The notes beneath the pieces are model-generated. The model saw nothing but the letters and a program-made list of their open reading frames with translations. It ran no database searches and was not told where the DNA came from. DNA of 64,000 nucleotides from Pseudomonadota bacterium (lineage in GTDB: Bacteria > Pseudomonadota > Alphaproteobacteria > Rhizobiales > Hyphomicrobiaceae): assembly GCA_023423275.1 (NCBI GenBank), contig JAFAFW010000082.1:9251-73250 (forward strand), written 5' to 3'. Both the position numbers and the translations under genes were made by a program. Below, one piece after another: positions 34,061-42,334 of this stretch (within the stretch, counting starts at the first letter, position 1; each line of letters opens with the position of its first letter).

Positions 34061-35455
34061 ATGTCAGATTGTCGGATCGAGACGTGCAGCGAGCGGAAGA
34101 GAAGCCCGTTGAAGCGAGTCCTGGTCGCCAATCGCGGAGAGATCGCACTGCGGATCATCCGCGCGTGCCGGAAGCTCAATCTGGAGACCGTGGCGGTCTA
34201 CTCTCAGGCCGACGATAACTGCGCGCACGTCTGGGCTGCGGACCGCGCCGTCTGCATCGGTCCGGCGCCGGTAGCGAAAAGTTATCTCGATATGTCGGCG
34301 ATCCTGCAGGTCGCGCGGGCGACAGGGTGCGATGCGCTGCATCCCGGCTATGGATTCCTTTCCGAACGCGCTGCCTTTGCGTCCGCATGTGAAGCGGAGG
34401 GGATTACGTTCATCGGTCCGTCCGCGCAGTCGATATCCACGATGGGAGATAAGGCGGAGGCGCGCCGCACGGCCAAACGTTTCGGCGTTCCTGTCGTCCC
34501 CGGCTCGGAAGGGGCCTTCACGGATGTTGCGGCGGCGACGCGGCAGGTTGACGCCATCGGCTATCCGGTCCTGCTCAAAGCGCTCGCGGGCGGGGGAGGG
34601 CGCGGCATGCGGGTTGCACCCGATGCTGCCACCTTCGCGGCCTTGTTTGCACAGGCCAGCGGAGAAGCGCAGGCGGCATTCGGAGACGGCGGAATCTATC
34701 TGGAGCGCTTTATCCCGAAGGTGCGGCACATCGAGGTGCAGGTCTTTGGCGACAAGCACGGCCGCGCGATGCATCTATGGGAGCGCGATTGCAGTGTGCA
34801 ACGGCGTCATCAGAAGCTGATCGAGGAGGGGCCATCGCCGGTTCTCGACGCGGACACGCGCGAGGCGATATGCAACGCGGCCGTGCGGCTGGTGGAGGGC
34901 ATCGGCTATGTCGGGGCCGGTACGGTCGAGTTCATTTACGACGTCACACGCGGTGAATTCTATTTCATCGAGATGAATACGCGGATTCAGGTCGAACATC
35001 CGGTGACGGAGATGCTGACCGGCGTCGATTTGATCGCGGAGCAGTTGCGCGTTGCCGCCGGAGAGCCGCTCTCTTTCCCGCAAGATGGTGTCGGGACACG
35101 CGGGCACGCGATCGAATTACGCATCAATGCCGAGAATCCCGACCGAGGATTCATGCCTGCTCCCGGCACGCTGACGACGTGGCAGCCGCCGCGAATGCCG
35201 AATGTGCGTTTCGACAGCCATGTCTATCGCGGATACGCGGTGCCCACGTATTACGATTCCCTGCTCGGAAAGCTGATCGTATTCGGCGAAAACCGCGAAG
35301 CTGCCATTGCGCAGGCGAAATTGGCGCTCGATGCCTTTCGCGTCGAAGGGCTTGCGACAACCCTTGAGTTTCATCGCCGTGTTCTGGCCCATCCTGATTT
35401 CGTCGATGGGTCTGTGCACACACGCTGGGTCGAGACGGATTTTGCCAATGCCTGA
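34061..35455 (+). CDS. Biotin carboxylase subunit of a biotin-dependent carboxylase
   Basis: 464 residues at most. ATP-dependent carboxylation of biotin on the carrier protein. Motifs: VLVANRGEIALRIIRACR at the front, the ATP-grasp loop LLKALAGGGGRGMRV, SVQRRHQKLIEEGPSP, and the catalytic segment EMNTRIQVEHPVTEMLTG. The true start is uncertain: ATG 34061 gives 16 unusual leading residues, while TTG 34109 begins exactly at the domain (LKRVLVANRG) with a GGAAGAG stretch upstream. Its stop overlaps the carboxyltransferase start by eight bases, so the two are translationally coupled. Confidence 0.92.
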   Translation: MSDCRIETCSERKRSPLKRVLVANRGEIALRIIRACRKLNLETVAVYSQADDNCAHVWAADRAVCIGPAPVAKSYLDMSAILQVARATGCDALHPGYGFLSERAAFASACEAEGITFIGPSAQSISTMGDKAEARRTAKRFGVPVVPGSEGAFTDVAAATRQVDAIGYPVLLKALAGGGGRGMRVAPDAATFAALFAQASGEAQAAFGDGGIYLERFIPKVRHIEVQVFGDKHGRAMHLWERDCSVQRRHQKLIEEGPSPVLDADTREAICNAAVRLVEGIGYVGAGTVEFIYDVTRGEFYFIEMNTRIQVEHPVTEMLTGVDLIAEQLRVAAGEPLSFPQDGVGTRGHAIELRINAENPDRGFMPAPGTLTTWQPPRMPNVRFDSHVYRGYAVPTYYDSLLGKLIVFGENREAAIAQAKLALDAFRVEGLATTLEFHRRVLAHPDFVDGSVHTRWVETDFANA

Positions 35456-36899
35456 CCGTGCACCAATCCGCCTGATCGATGTTACGTTGCGCGACGCGCA
35501 TCAATGTCTGTGGGCGACGCGCATGACCACCGGCATGATGCGTGAGCTTGCGCCGCGCCTTGATCGCGCCGGCTTCGAGGCGATCGATCTGGTTGGCGGC
35601 GCGGTGTTCGACGTCTGCGTCCGCTACCTGCGCGAAGACCCCTGGGAACGCATGCGTATCCTGTCCTCGTGGGTAACGAACACGCCGCTGATCATCCACA
35701 CGCGCGGGCAGAGCCTGTTCACATTCGAGTTCTTCGCCGACGACGTCGTCGAGTTGGCCGCTGAACGCTTCGTTGCAAACGGCATGCGCTATCACACGCC
35801 TTACGATGCGCTCAACGACATGCGCAATCTTGAGATCCCCATTAAGGCGGGCAAGCGTCACGGGATGTATGTGGCGGCAGGACTGGTCTTCACGCATAGT
35901 CCGGTTCACACCGATGCCTATTATGTGCGCAAGGCGAAGGACCTCATCAGGCTGGGCGCCGATGCGATCTTCCTCAAGGATGCCAGCGGGCTGCTGACCC
36001 CGGAACGCGTCGCGACGTTGGTGCCTGCAGTCAAGGGCGTGTTGGGGAAGCGCCCGCTGCAGATCCATACGCACTGCAATTCGGGCCTCGCTCCCTATGT
36101 CGTCCTACAGGCGGTGACGCACGGTGTCGATGTCGTGCATACGGCAACGTCAACGCTGGCGAATGGCGTATCCCATGCGCCGACGGAGCGGGTGGTGGCC
36201 AACCTGCGACGCCGCGGACACGAAGTGCCCCTCGATCTCGCGCTCGTCCGCGAAGTCGCGGAACGCCTCGCCTATATCGCCGAAAAGGAAGGCAAGCCGA
36301 TCGGCACGCCGAATGAATACGATGAGTTTCATTTTCTGCATCAATGCCCCGGCGGGATGGTTTCGAATCTCGCGTATCAGCTCGAAACCATGGGACTGAA
36401 GGGCCGTCTCGAAGAAATCCTCGAAGAGGCTTGGCACGTCCGGGAAGATCTGGGTTATCCGATCGTGGTCAGCCCGTTTGCGCAGTACATCGTTACGCAG
36501 GCGGTGTTGAATGTCGTTGGCCGGGATAAAGGGCGCGCGCGCTACGACACGGTGCCGGATGAGGTGCGCCTCTATGCGCGCGGCGGATACGGCGAGATCG
36601 CAGGCACGATCGAACCCAACCTCTACGACAAGATCGCGCGAGGTGCGGAGCCGATCAAGGAACGGCCGGGCGCGCTGGTTCCGCCGGCGCTGGAGCGGAT
36701 CCGCAAATCGCGGGGACCGTTCAAATCCGACGACGATCTGTTGCTCGCGGCATTTTATGACGACACGCAATTCAAGGCGCTGAAGGATGCGGGGCCGATC
36801 AATCCGGACTATCCGCTGATGGAGACGCCGCTGCTGACGCTGGTGAAAGAACTGTCTCAGCGGCCAGACATAAAAACATTCGCGCTCCGGCAGGCCTGA
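35448..36899 (+). CDS. Carboxyltransferase subunit of pyruvate carboxylase/oxaloacetate decarboxylase type
   Basis: 483 residues. TIM-barrel DRE/HMGL fold: LIDVTLRDAHQCL (metal Asp D16, Q19), R86 in HTRGQ, the carbamyl-Lys equivalent K177 in IFLKDASGLL, and His ligands H207/H209 in IHTHCNSG. The C-terminal half has QCPGGMVSNLAYQLETMG in place of the usual PGGQYTN. No biotin domain follows, since the carrier is a separate gene. Differences from pyruvate-acting enzymes: the common YTGD-type motif is VFTHS here, and the proton-relay Thr is Ser. The substrate may therefore not be pyruvate. The start overlaps the carboxylase stop by eight bases. Confidence 0.85.
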   Translation: MPDRAPIRLIDVTLRDAHQCLWATRMTTGMMRELAPRLDRAGFEAIDLVGGAVFDVCVRYLREDPWERMRILSSWVTNTPLIIHTRGQSLFTFEFFADDVVELAAERFVANGMRYHTPYDALNDMRNLEIPIKAGKRHGMYVAAGLVFTHSPVHTDAYYVRKAKDLIRLGADAIFLKDASGLLTPERVATLVPAVKGVLGKRPLQIHTHCNSGLAPYVVLQAVTHGVDVVHTATSTLANGVSHAPTERVVANLRRRGHEVPLDLALVREVAERLAYIAEKEGKPIGTPNEYDEFHFLHQCPGGMVSNLAYQLETMGLKGRLEEILEEAWHVREDLGYPIVVSPFAQYIVTQAVLNVVGRDKGRARYDTVPDEVRLYARGGYGEIAGTIEPNLYDKIARGAEPIKERPGALVPPALERIRKSRGPFKSDDDLLLAAFYDDTQFKALKDAGPINPDYPLMETPLLTLVKELSQRPDIKTFALRQA

Positions 36900-36922
36900 C
36901 GCGCAACAGGGAGAATAACGCT

Positions 36923-37402
36923 GTGTCACTGACCTATAAGGACGTCGCGGATATCCTGAAGATCATCGACGCCAGTCAACTCGATGAGATCGTCATCGAA
37001 ATGGACGGGATGAAACTGCACGTCCGGCGTAGCGCGGGCGGTGGAGCGACGTCACTTGCCCCGGCGCCCGCCACCACTCCGATTTCGCCGGTAACGCCAG
37101 CCGCCATGCCGGCCAATCCGGCGCCCAAAGCAAATTCAGCGGCTTCGGTTCAACCACTCGCTGGTCACGCCGTGCGTTCGCCGATGGTCGGCACGTTTTA
37201 TCGGGCGCCGTCTCCCAGTGAGCCGCCGTTTGTAGAGGTTGGCCGCCAGGTGAAGAGCGGCGATACGTTGTGCCTGATCGAGGTCATGAAACTGTTCACG
37301 ACCATCACCACTGACCGGGAGGGCCGCGTCACGCAAATTCTGCCGGATAACGGCGATCTGGTTGAATTCGACCAGATCCTGTTCGTGATCGATCCGGCCT
37401 GA
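36923..37402 (+). CDS. Biotin carboxyl carrier protein (AccB-like)
   Basis: 159 residues. N-terminal helical part (YKDVADILKIIDASQLDEIVIEMDGMKLHVRR, typical of AccB), Pro/Ala-rich linker (about 44-80) and a C-terminal lipoyl-fold domain with the AccB-like thumb (YRAPSPSEPPFVEVG) and biotinylation site IEVMKLF, K123. The GTG start at 36923 has GGAG 9 bases upstream. It follows the carboxyltransferase by 23 bases, so carboxylase, transferase and carrier are three separate proteins of one enzyme. It ends nine bases from the convergent Ldh2-type gene. Confidence 0.93.
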   Translation: MSLTYKDVADILKIIDASQLDEIVIEMDGMKLHVRRSAGGGATSLAPAPATTPISPVTPAAMPANPAPKANSAASVQPLAGHAVRSPMVGTFYRAPSPSEPPFVEVGRQVKSGDTLCLIEVMKLFTTITTDREGRVTQILPDNGDLVEFDQILFVIDPA

Positions 37403-37411
37403 CCGTCGCGT

Positions 37412-38491
37412 CTACGGCGCGTCGCCATACGCAAGACGGACGCCATAGCGGCCGCCCATCTCATCGAGTTCCGCCAGCACGCCAAGCCCGAGCGGGATGC
37501 CCGATTTCCGAAGCGCAATCGCGCTCAACGCCTCGCGCTCGCCGGGCATATGGATGCGCTCGACTCCGGGTGCGCGCCGTGCGTTGCGCATATCGCCGAT
37601 CGCCTTATCCATGCGCTGCTTATAGGCGGCAACGTTCTCGAAGAGATCAATCGGCAAAACGCCGAACAGGTGTCCGACATTCTGTGGCCGGTCGAGATCC
37701 TCATACATGTGCGTGACTTCGCGGCCGAAGTGCGCGCCGGACAGCATGGTGCTGAGCAAGCCGATGGTCATGGTCAGCGCATAGCCCTTGGGTCCGCCGA
37801 CCGGCTGAACAAATCCCTTCAGCGCCTCTACGGCGTCCGTCGTCGGCTGGCCGTCCGGGCCAACCGCCCAATCCGGAGGGATGGCGACCCCTTCTTTGGC
37901 CGCAACGATGATCTTGCCGCGCGCCGCGACGGAGCAGGCCATGTCGAGGACGATCGGATGTTCCTTGCCCGCGGGCATCGCCACCGCGAACGGATTGTTG
38001 CCGAGCATGGCTTCCGCGCCACCCCATGGCACCATGTGATTGATGCCACCGATGGTGGTCGCGATGCCGATCATATCGTGCGCGCACGCCATCTTGGCGA
38101 ATTCGGCGGCTGCACCGAAATGATTGCTGTTGCGCACGGAGACGAAGGTGCAGACGCGATTGGTGCGCGCTTTCTCGATGGCGATCTGCATCGCTCGGAG
38201 GCTGACGATCTGTCCCATGCCGTTGTCGCCGTCGACGACGGCCGAGCTTGGCGTCTCATGGACGGTGCGGATATGCGGACGTGGATTGGTCGCGCGTGTC
38301 GCGAGGCGCTGAACGTAGATCGGCATGCGCACGACACCGTGCGATTCGACGCCGCGCAGATCGGCCTCGACGAGATTATCGATGATCTCGACGGCATCCG
38401 AAGGCGGCACGTCGACCTTCGTCAGCACCGCAATGCAAAAATCCTTCAGCGCCTTGACGGGAACGGCTCGCGTTTCTTCGGCGATGCTCAT
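37412..38491 (-). CDS. Ldh2/MDH-family (malate/L-lactate-type) NAD(P)-dependent dehydrogenase
   Basis: 359 residues. Non-Rossmann LDH2 fold with motifs ADLRGVESHGVVRMPIYVQR (the catalytic His of ESHG), VSVRNSNHFGAAAEFAKMA, and GGINHMVPWGGAEAMLGNNPFA. Family members oxidise malate, lactate, sulfolactate, ureidoglycolate or diketogulonate, so the substrate is open. ATG 38491 is used (GAGGA 7 bases upstream). Its place at the end of the carboxylase operon, on the other strand, suggests a shared 2-hydroxy/keto-acid pathway. Confidence 0.92.
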   Translation of the reverse strand: MSIAEETRAVPVKALKDFCIAVLTKVDVPPSDAVEIIDNLVEADLRGVESHGVVRMPIYVQRLATRATNPRPHIRTVHETPSSAVVDGDNGMGQIVSLRAMQIAIEKARTNRVCTFVSVRNSNHFGAAAEFAKMACAHDMIGIATTIGGINHMVPWGGAEAMLGNNPFAVAMPAGKEHPIVLDMACSVAARGKIIVAAKEGVAIPPDWAVGPDGQPTTDAVEALKGFVQPVGGPKGYALTMTIGLLSTMLSGAHFGREVTHMYEDLDRPQNVGHLFGVLPIDLFENVAAYKQRMDKAIGDMRNARRAPGVERIHMPGEREALSAIALRKSGIPLGLGVLAELDEMGGRYGVRLAYGDAP

Positions 38492-38687
38492 CGGAATGTC
38501 CTCGGTTTGGAGATCGAATACGCCAAGCGGCCACGAGCCTGTCAACAGTGGCGTCACCAGCACCTGGCACGGTGTGACTCTGGATTGGTCAGCCCACAAA
38601 CAGGGTTCAGGATGCCGCGGGATACGTGAGGTTATTCGGGCGTCTCCGCTCAGGCTACGATGATCGGTTCGACACGAGGGTATCGAC

Positions 38688-39137
38688 CTATAAGGCGAGT
38701 TTCAGTCCCGCATGTGTATGCTCGAAGCCGAGCCGCTCGTAGAAGCGGATCGCATCGGTTCGCTGCAGGTCGGAGGTGAGTTGCACGATGCTGCAACCCT
38801 GTCGGCGTGCTTCCTCAATTGCCCAGCCGATCAGGCCGGCGCCGGCCCCGCCACCACGGGCATCGGAGGCAATGCGCACGGATTCGATCTGCCCACGCAG
38901 GGCACCGCCGCGGGAAAGACCGGGAATGATGCTGAGCTGCAGGCTACCGACGATACGATCCCCGTCCGTCATCACCACGAGGTGCTGCGCCGGGTCGGCG
39001 TCAATGGCGGCGAAGGCGGTTTTGTAGGGCGACAAGTCGGCGATGTTGTCCCGGCTACGACCGAGGATGTCGTCGTTGAGCAGTGCGACGATTGCCGACA
39101 GGTCGTCGATGGTCGCGTTGCGAACGGTGAGGGTCAC
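38688..39137 (-). CDS. GNAT-family N-acetyltransferase
   Basis: 149 residues. Classical GNAT: VRNATIDDLSAIVALLNDD, then VGSLQLSIIPGLSRGGALRGQIESVRIASDARGGGAGAGLI (acetyl-CoA loop R-x-x-G-x-G/A like), then AIRFYERLGFEHTHAGLKL. The GTG at 39137 is preferred, because the longer frame to 39272 runs towards the tRNA-Pro gene and has no site. Substrate unknown. It lies just downstream, on the same strand, of tRNA-Pro. Confidence 0.9.
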   Translation of the reverse strand: MTLTVRNATIDDLSAIVALLNDDILGRSRDNIADLSPYKTAFAAIDADPAQHLVVMTDGDRIVGSLQLSIIPGLSRGGALRGQIESVRIASDARGGGAGAGLIGWAIEEARRQGCSIVQLTSDLQRTDAIRFYERLGFEHTHAGLKLAL

Positions 39138-39223
39138 GAAAGCTTCACTATGTGGTGCTGAGCGAAGGACTTGTAGTCGACACGATCCTCGACACCCTGT
39201 GATGCGCAAGTCCCGGATTTCAT

Positions 39224-39300
39224 TGGTCGGAGCGGGGAGATTCGAACTCCCGACCCCTTGCTCCCGAAGCAAGTGCGCTACCAGGCTGCGCTACGCTCCG
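39224..39300 (-). tRNA. tRNA-Pro (anticodon CGG)
   Basis: 77 bases including an encoded CCA (39226-39224). Acceptor CGGAGCG pairs with CGCTCCG. The anticodon stem CTTGC/GCAAG encloses the loop TTCGGGA, giving anticodon CGG, which reads CCG. T-arm GTTCGAATC is present. Confidence 0.97.
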
Positions 39301-39559
39301 CCCGACCGTGAGCGGGTATTCGCCCCGCCGCGCCAGATAAACGCCCGGCGCCCCGCCTTATAGCCGCGACCCTCTCCGTCTGCAAGGAATTGAAGCGCCT
39401 TCGACGCATTTTCAAGACGCTCCCGCAACGGTCCGGCGGGCGTGGTCATGACGCCGCAGGGGTTACTGTGGCGATAGCTTGTAGCTGTCTGAAACGATTG
39501 CCGAAAGATGCTGACCACCTTGATACCCAGGCCAAACATCGGTACAGGAGTGCGGTCGT

Positions 39560-39634
39560 TGGGGCGTAGCCAAGTGGTAAGGCAACGGATTTTGATTCCG
39601 TCATTCCCAGGTTCGAGTCCTGGCGCCCCAGCCA
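39560..39634 (+). tRNA. tRNA-Gln (anticodon TTG)
   Basis: 75 bases including encoded CCA. Acceptor TGGGGCG pairs with CGCCCCA (39624-39630); the anticodon stem ACGGA/TCCGT encloses TTTTGAT, anticodon TTG, which reads CAA. Its 3' end is six bases from the stop of the integrase remnant, the usual position of a phage/island attachment site. Confidence 0.97.
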
Positions 39635-39640
39635 ATGATT

Positions 39641-40156
39641 TCAACGGGTTAGATAGGATCTGGTGGGGCCATTCCCACTCGCCGAACTGGCTCCATTCCC
39701 ACTCACGCACTCTTTTCGTTCCGCCAGACCCTCCGATTCGAGGTAGGAACGACGCTGCCGGGCGGCCGCCAGATGCTGCTGTTCGGTCCGCTTGACGTAG
39801 ATCCGGGCGGCCTGCGGCGTCCGATGCCCGGACAGGGCCATGACGCCCTGCTCTGTTATGCCGGCATCTCCCAGCAGTGTCATTCCGCCGTGGCGACAGG
39901 CCGCCAGCGTGACGTGCTTGTCCAGGCCAGCCTTGGCCCGGGCCTCCTGAACCAGGTGCTCGGCGTAGCTTTGGCTGTAGAGGCGCCCTGACGCGTCCTT
40001 TCTGCCCCGCGAGGGCTGCAGGATCACGATCGGCACCAGCTTCGGCAGCTTGGCCGCCCATGACCTCTGGACGTTCAGCGGGCTGACTGGCACAGGCATG
40101 CTTGGCGCATTGGCTGGCCTATTATCCGCGATTCTCATGGCCATGCTGATGATCAC
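39641..40156 (-). pseudogene. C-terminal remnant of tyrosine recombinase (integrase)
   Basis: The minus frame of 171 residues holds only the end of a phage-type integrase. The segment TLAACRHGGMTLLGDAGITEQG matches the Arg-containing box (the usual His before it is Ala), MALSGHRTPQAARIYVKRT the H-R and the nucleophile Tyr. The N-terminal arm and core domains are missing, and residues 1-50 resemble nothing, so the gene is truncated. Its 3' end abuts tRNA-Gln, as integrated elements do. The rest of the element has mostly been lost; no second attachment repeat was seen in this window. Confidence 0.75.
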
Positions 40157-40301
40157 CTATCATGCGAATAGCATGCGAACCCGTTTCCCAAGCGCTAGCA
40201 GATTGTTTCCGCACGGCGCGTCGGTGGTCTACGCTAAGCCGCGACCAACACCGAATTCCGGCTCTAGACATTCATCGTCCGTTTACGGTCTGGTCAGCGA
40301 A

Positions 40302-40544
40302 TCAGAGATTCGCACACCGGCCAAGCCTATGCGCACACTGCCCTTGCGCAATTGTGGTGTTGTTTCGTTTGAGCGTTGCCTCAGCCGGATGCCAAGGGTG
40401 ACGTTGACCGCAGTGTGGACAAAGCGCAGTCATCGTGGAATCCGGAAGGCTGCCGAAACTTCGCGCATCCATTTGGACGCCAGCGTCGAAGTCGTGTCCG
40501 GTCAAAGGACATCGCAGCACAAGCAGACCTATACCATGCGGCAT
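40302..40544 (-). CDS. Small conserved Cys-motif protein of unknown function
   Basis: 80 residues from ATG 40544 (AAAGG 9 bases upstream). The core LVLRCPLTGHDFDAGVQMDARSFGSLPDSTMTALCPHCGQRHPWHPAEATL resembles a small protein common in rhizobial genomes, with one Cys plus a CPHC knuckle and a following His; it could bind zinc. This resemblance is from memory and no named family is claimed. It sits in the island scar beside the integrase remnant, in a stretch of different composition from the flanks. It is easily missed because a longer upstream frame and an opposite-strand frame overlap it. Confidence 0.6.
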   Translation of the reverse strand: MPHGIGLLVLRCPLTGHDFDAGVQMDARSFGSLPDSTMTALCPHCGQRHPWHPAEATLKRNNTTIAQGQCAHRLGRCANL

Positions 40545-41130
40545 GTTCGGGCACCTTTCCAAAGGTAGCCCCCCATCTGCGAACACACAAAAGTTGTCCG
40601 CGCAAAGTATTTCTATCAGTGGATTGTCTCAGAATTGTAATAATTGCCTATGGCGTTTCGTCGCCCGGACTTTGACATTAATCAAAATCGCCGCGCCGTC
40701 GCTTCGGCGACGTGTTCGGGCAAGGACAGATGGGTCAGCGTAACCCATCCGTCTATCTGGTTGACGGTTTTGCGGATCAGTCCTGTGTGAACAGGCCCGC
40801 GCGCGAATGACAACCGGCGTCGAAAACTGGCCCCGCCTCCAATTTCTCCGCTGCTCTGCTACGCGCCACAGCTCCGCGCTTGGCGAGCAGCCCGCTAACC
40901 GTAGTTTCGGCTGATGGATGTCCTCTTCCGTTCCGCTTGAAAAGGTAGAGCGATGCGGTTTGTGCCCAAAGGTCCGCATTCCGCGAAGCCGGAATAGTCC
41001 GCCCCATCGTGGCAGATGGCAACTTCGCGATCTCCTGCAATTCTCACGATCGGAGGGGCAACCAGGGCGAGCAATGATCGCAAGCCGCCCTGCGCCTCTT
41101 GCAGGGCTGTGCTGATATATTTGGCAGATG

Positions 41131-41147
41131 ACTGTTTGATGAACAGT
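41131..41147. promoter_or_regulatory. 17-base palindrome in the gene-poor interval
   Basis: ACTGTT-TGATG-AACAGT is a perfect 6-bp inverted repeat with a 5-base centre, just before the plus-strand candidate RNA. It may be an operator. It is not the alphaproteobacterial LexA site (GAAC/GTTC direct repeat type). Confidence 0.3.
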
Positions 41148-41256
41148 GTTAACCTAACTTCACCTGGGGCAGCGGGTTGAAGGTTGTCACCAGGTTGAGG
41201 GCACCCGCGCGCCACGCGAACCACCCGAACCCCCAAGCGCGCGGGTGTTTTCTCTC
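41148..41256 (+). ncRNA. Candidate small RNA ending in a terminator-like hairpin
   Basis: After the palindrome, ACCTGG (41162-41167) and a matching CCAGGT about 22 bases later can form a first hairpin. A strong stem follows, CACCCGCGCG (41202-41211) with CGCGCGGGTG (41238-41247), and then TTTTCTCTC. That order, with no frame of note inside, is what a roughly 100-base small RNA would look like. The 5' end is a guess. Confidence 0.35.
41202..41255 (+). terminator. Rho-independent-type terminator, plus strand
   Basis: Perfect 10-bp stem CACCCGCGCG/CGCGCGGGTG with a 26-base loop, followed by TTTTCTCTC. No protein gene on the plus strand lies just upstream of it. Confidence 0.55.
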
Positions 41257-41355
41257 AGATGGCTGACGCGCGCACATCCGACATCAATCCGGCAAATGCT
41301 TTGCACGCCCTGTCTCGACGGCTGCCCGCAGGCACCGTGGCCAATCATCCGGCTC

Positions 41356-41398
41356 AACAAAAAATAGCGCCTCGCAGGGCGTAACCCTCGAGGCGCTA
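41356..41398 (-). terminator. Strong Rho-independent terminator, minus strand
   Basis: On the minus strand TAGCGCCTCG pairs perfectly with CGAGGCGCTA (outer 10 bp); an inner AGGG/CCCT extends it, followed at once by TTTTTTGTTG. It is the best terminator in the window and lies about 235 bases after the TetR stop. Confidence 0.8.
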
Positions 41399-41600
41399 AA
41401 AGGGGATCTGATATGTAATCAGAGAACTGACAAAGCGTTGCTTCGTTTACATGAGCCTTGATGTGCTCGTTTCCCGGTACGCCGGGGACCGATTGAAAAG
41501 TCTCATGTTTCGGATGATTCGGTCAAGATGGTCCGCAGCAGGACTGGTCGTGTGTTGCCTCCCGGCCAATCAGGTGCGGGCCAGCCGGCGAAAATGTTGA
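41356..41600 (-). ncRNA. Candidate structured RNA on the minus strand
   Basis: Reading the minus strand, ACATGAG/CTCATGT arms (41502-41508 and 41449-41455) enclose a small CCCGG-TACG-CCGGG hairpin (41473-41486). Then comes CTGAT-ATGTA-ATCAG (41408-41422), then a strong terminator (41365-41398). A 19-codon frame (41506 to 41447, starting MRLFNRSPAY) lies within it but has no ribosome site. It could be a trans-acting RNA or the long 3' end of the TetR transcript. The 5' end is not defined. Confidence 0.4.
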
Positions 41601-41633
41601 CCTAATTTGCGCGTGCTGAAACGCGCAGACGCG

Positions 41634-42218
41634 TCATCCGTCGAGTGCTTTGCGGACCGCGTTGAGAATATCGTCGGACACCGGATGACCGGTCGTTGCC
41701 CGTGCCAGCACGATCGCTCCCACGAGCATCGCCACCGAGGCGAGCGTTTCGGACCTTCGCGCAGGAGATCTGCGCGGCGACATGAAGCCGGACATTTCGC
41801 CGATCAAATCCTCAAGATCCTCAGCAAACGCGTCGCGGATAGGGGCGCGTTCCTGGGTGCGCGCCACATCACTAGCGAGCGCAGCGGCAGGACATCCAGT
41901 CCCCGGATTGTCGCGATGGGGCTTGCTGGTGTACCGGGCGATGAACTCGCCGCGCATGGCCTGGGTGTCGGAGCCATGGCGCGTGCTCAAGCGTTTCTGG
42001 TGCTGCCGGGCCTGTTCGAACGCGAGTTTGCAGGCTTCTGCCGCGAGGGCCTCCTTCGATACGAAATGACCGTAAAACGCACCATGCGTCAGACCGGCTT
42101 CTGCCATCACGCCGGGCAGGCTGATGCCGTCGATGCCGTGTTTCCGAAAGAGACGCGCAGCGGCTGCGATGATGTCTTTGCGATGTTGCTCAGTCTGCTT
42201 TCGCGAAACGCGAGGCAT
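41634..42218 (-). CDS. TetR/AcrR family transcriptional regulator
   Basis: 194 residues from ATG 42218 (GGAGG 10 bases upstream). Helix-turn-helix at about 10-55: IIAAAARLFRKHGIDGISLPGVMAEAGLTHGAFYGHFVSKEALAAEA, the textbook TetR pattern, with the ligand domain after it (C-terminal helices, GCPAAALASDVARTQERAPI). TetR proteins usually repress neighbouring genes; the FAD monooxygenase gene is next upstream on the same strand. Inducer unknown. Confidence 0.92.
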   Translation of the reverse strand: MPRVSRKQTEQHRKDIIAAAARLFRKHGIDGISLPGVMAEAGLTHGAFYGHFVSKEALAAEACKLAFEQARQHQKRLSTRHGSDTQAMRGEFIARYTSKPHRDNPGTGCPAAALASDVARTQERAPIRDAFAEDLEDLIGEMSGFMSPRRSPARRSETLASVAMLVGAIVLARATTGHPVSDDILNAVRKALDG

Positions 42219-42334
42219 GGGGACGTGCCCTCCAAGGATGGTGTTCGCAACGGTATCATCATGGCCGCTTCCGCCCATTGATCCTCGTCACGATGATCCC
42301 GGTCGCGAGAGCCTATCACGTCAATGCGTTGAGG

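Larger units (their letters stand above)
40545..41633. other. Gene-poor interval with candidate structured RNAs
   Basis: About 1.1 kb without a convincing protein. Open frames on both strands were translated and none resembles a known family; one minus frame (about 40895-41130) looks weakly protein-like but has no good start. The interval holds a palindrome (41131-41147), a plus-strand hairpin with T-run (41202-41255) and a minus-strand hairpin with T-run (41356-41398). Confidence 0.55.

Noticed and set aside
40050..40568. 172-codon plus-strand frame in the island scar
   Set aside because: It runs across the integrase remnant and the small Cys-motif gene on the other strand and has low-complexity, unrecognisable content.
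41131..41147. LexA-type SOS box
   Set aside because: The palindrome's arms and spacing do not match the alphaproteobacterial GTTC/GAAC pattern, and CTGT-N7-ACAG is one base short of the enterobacterial site.
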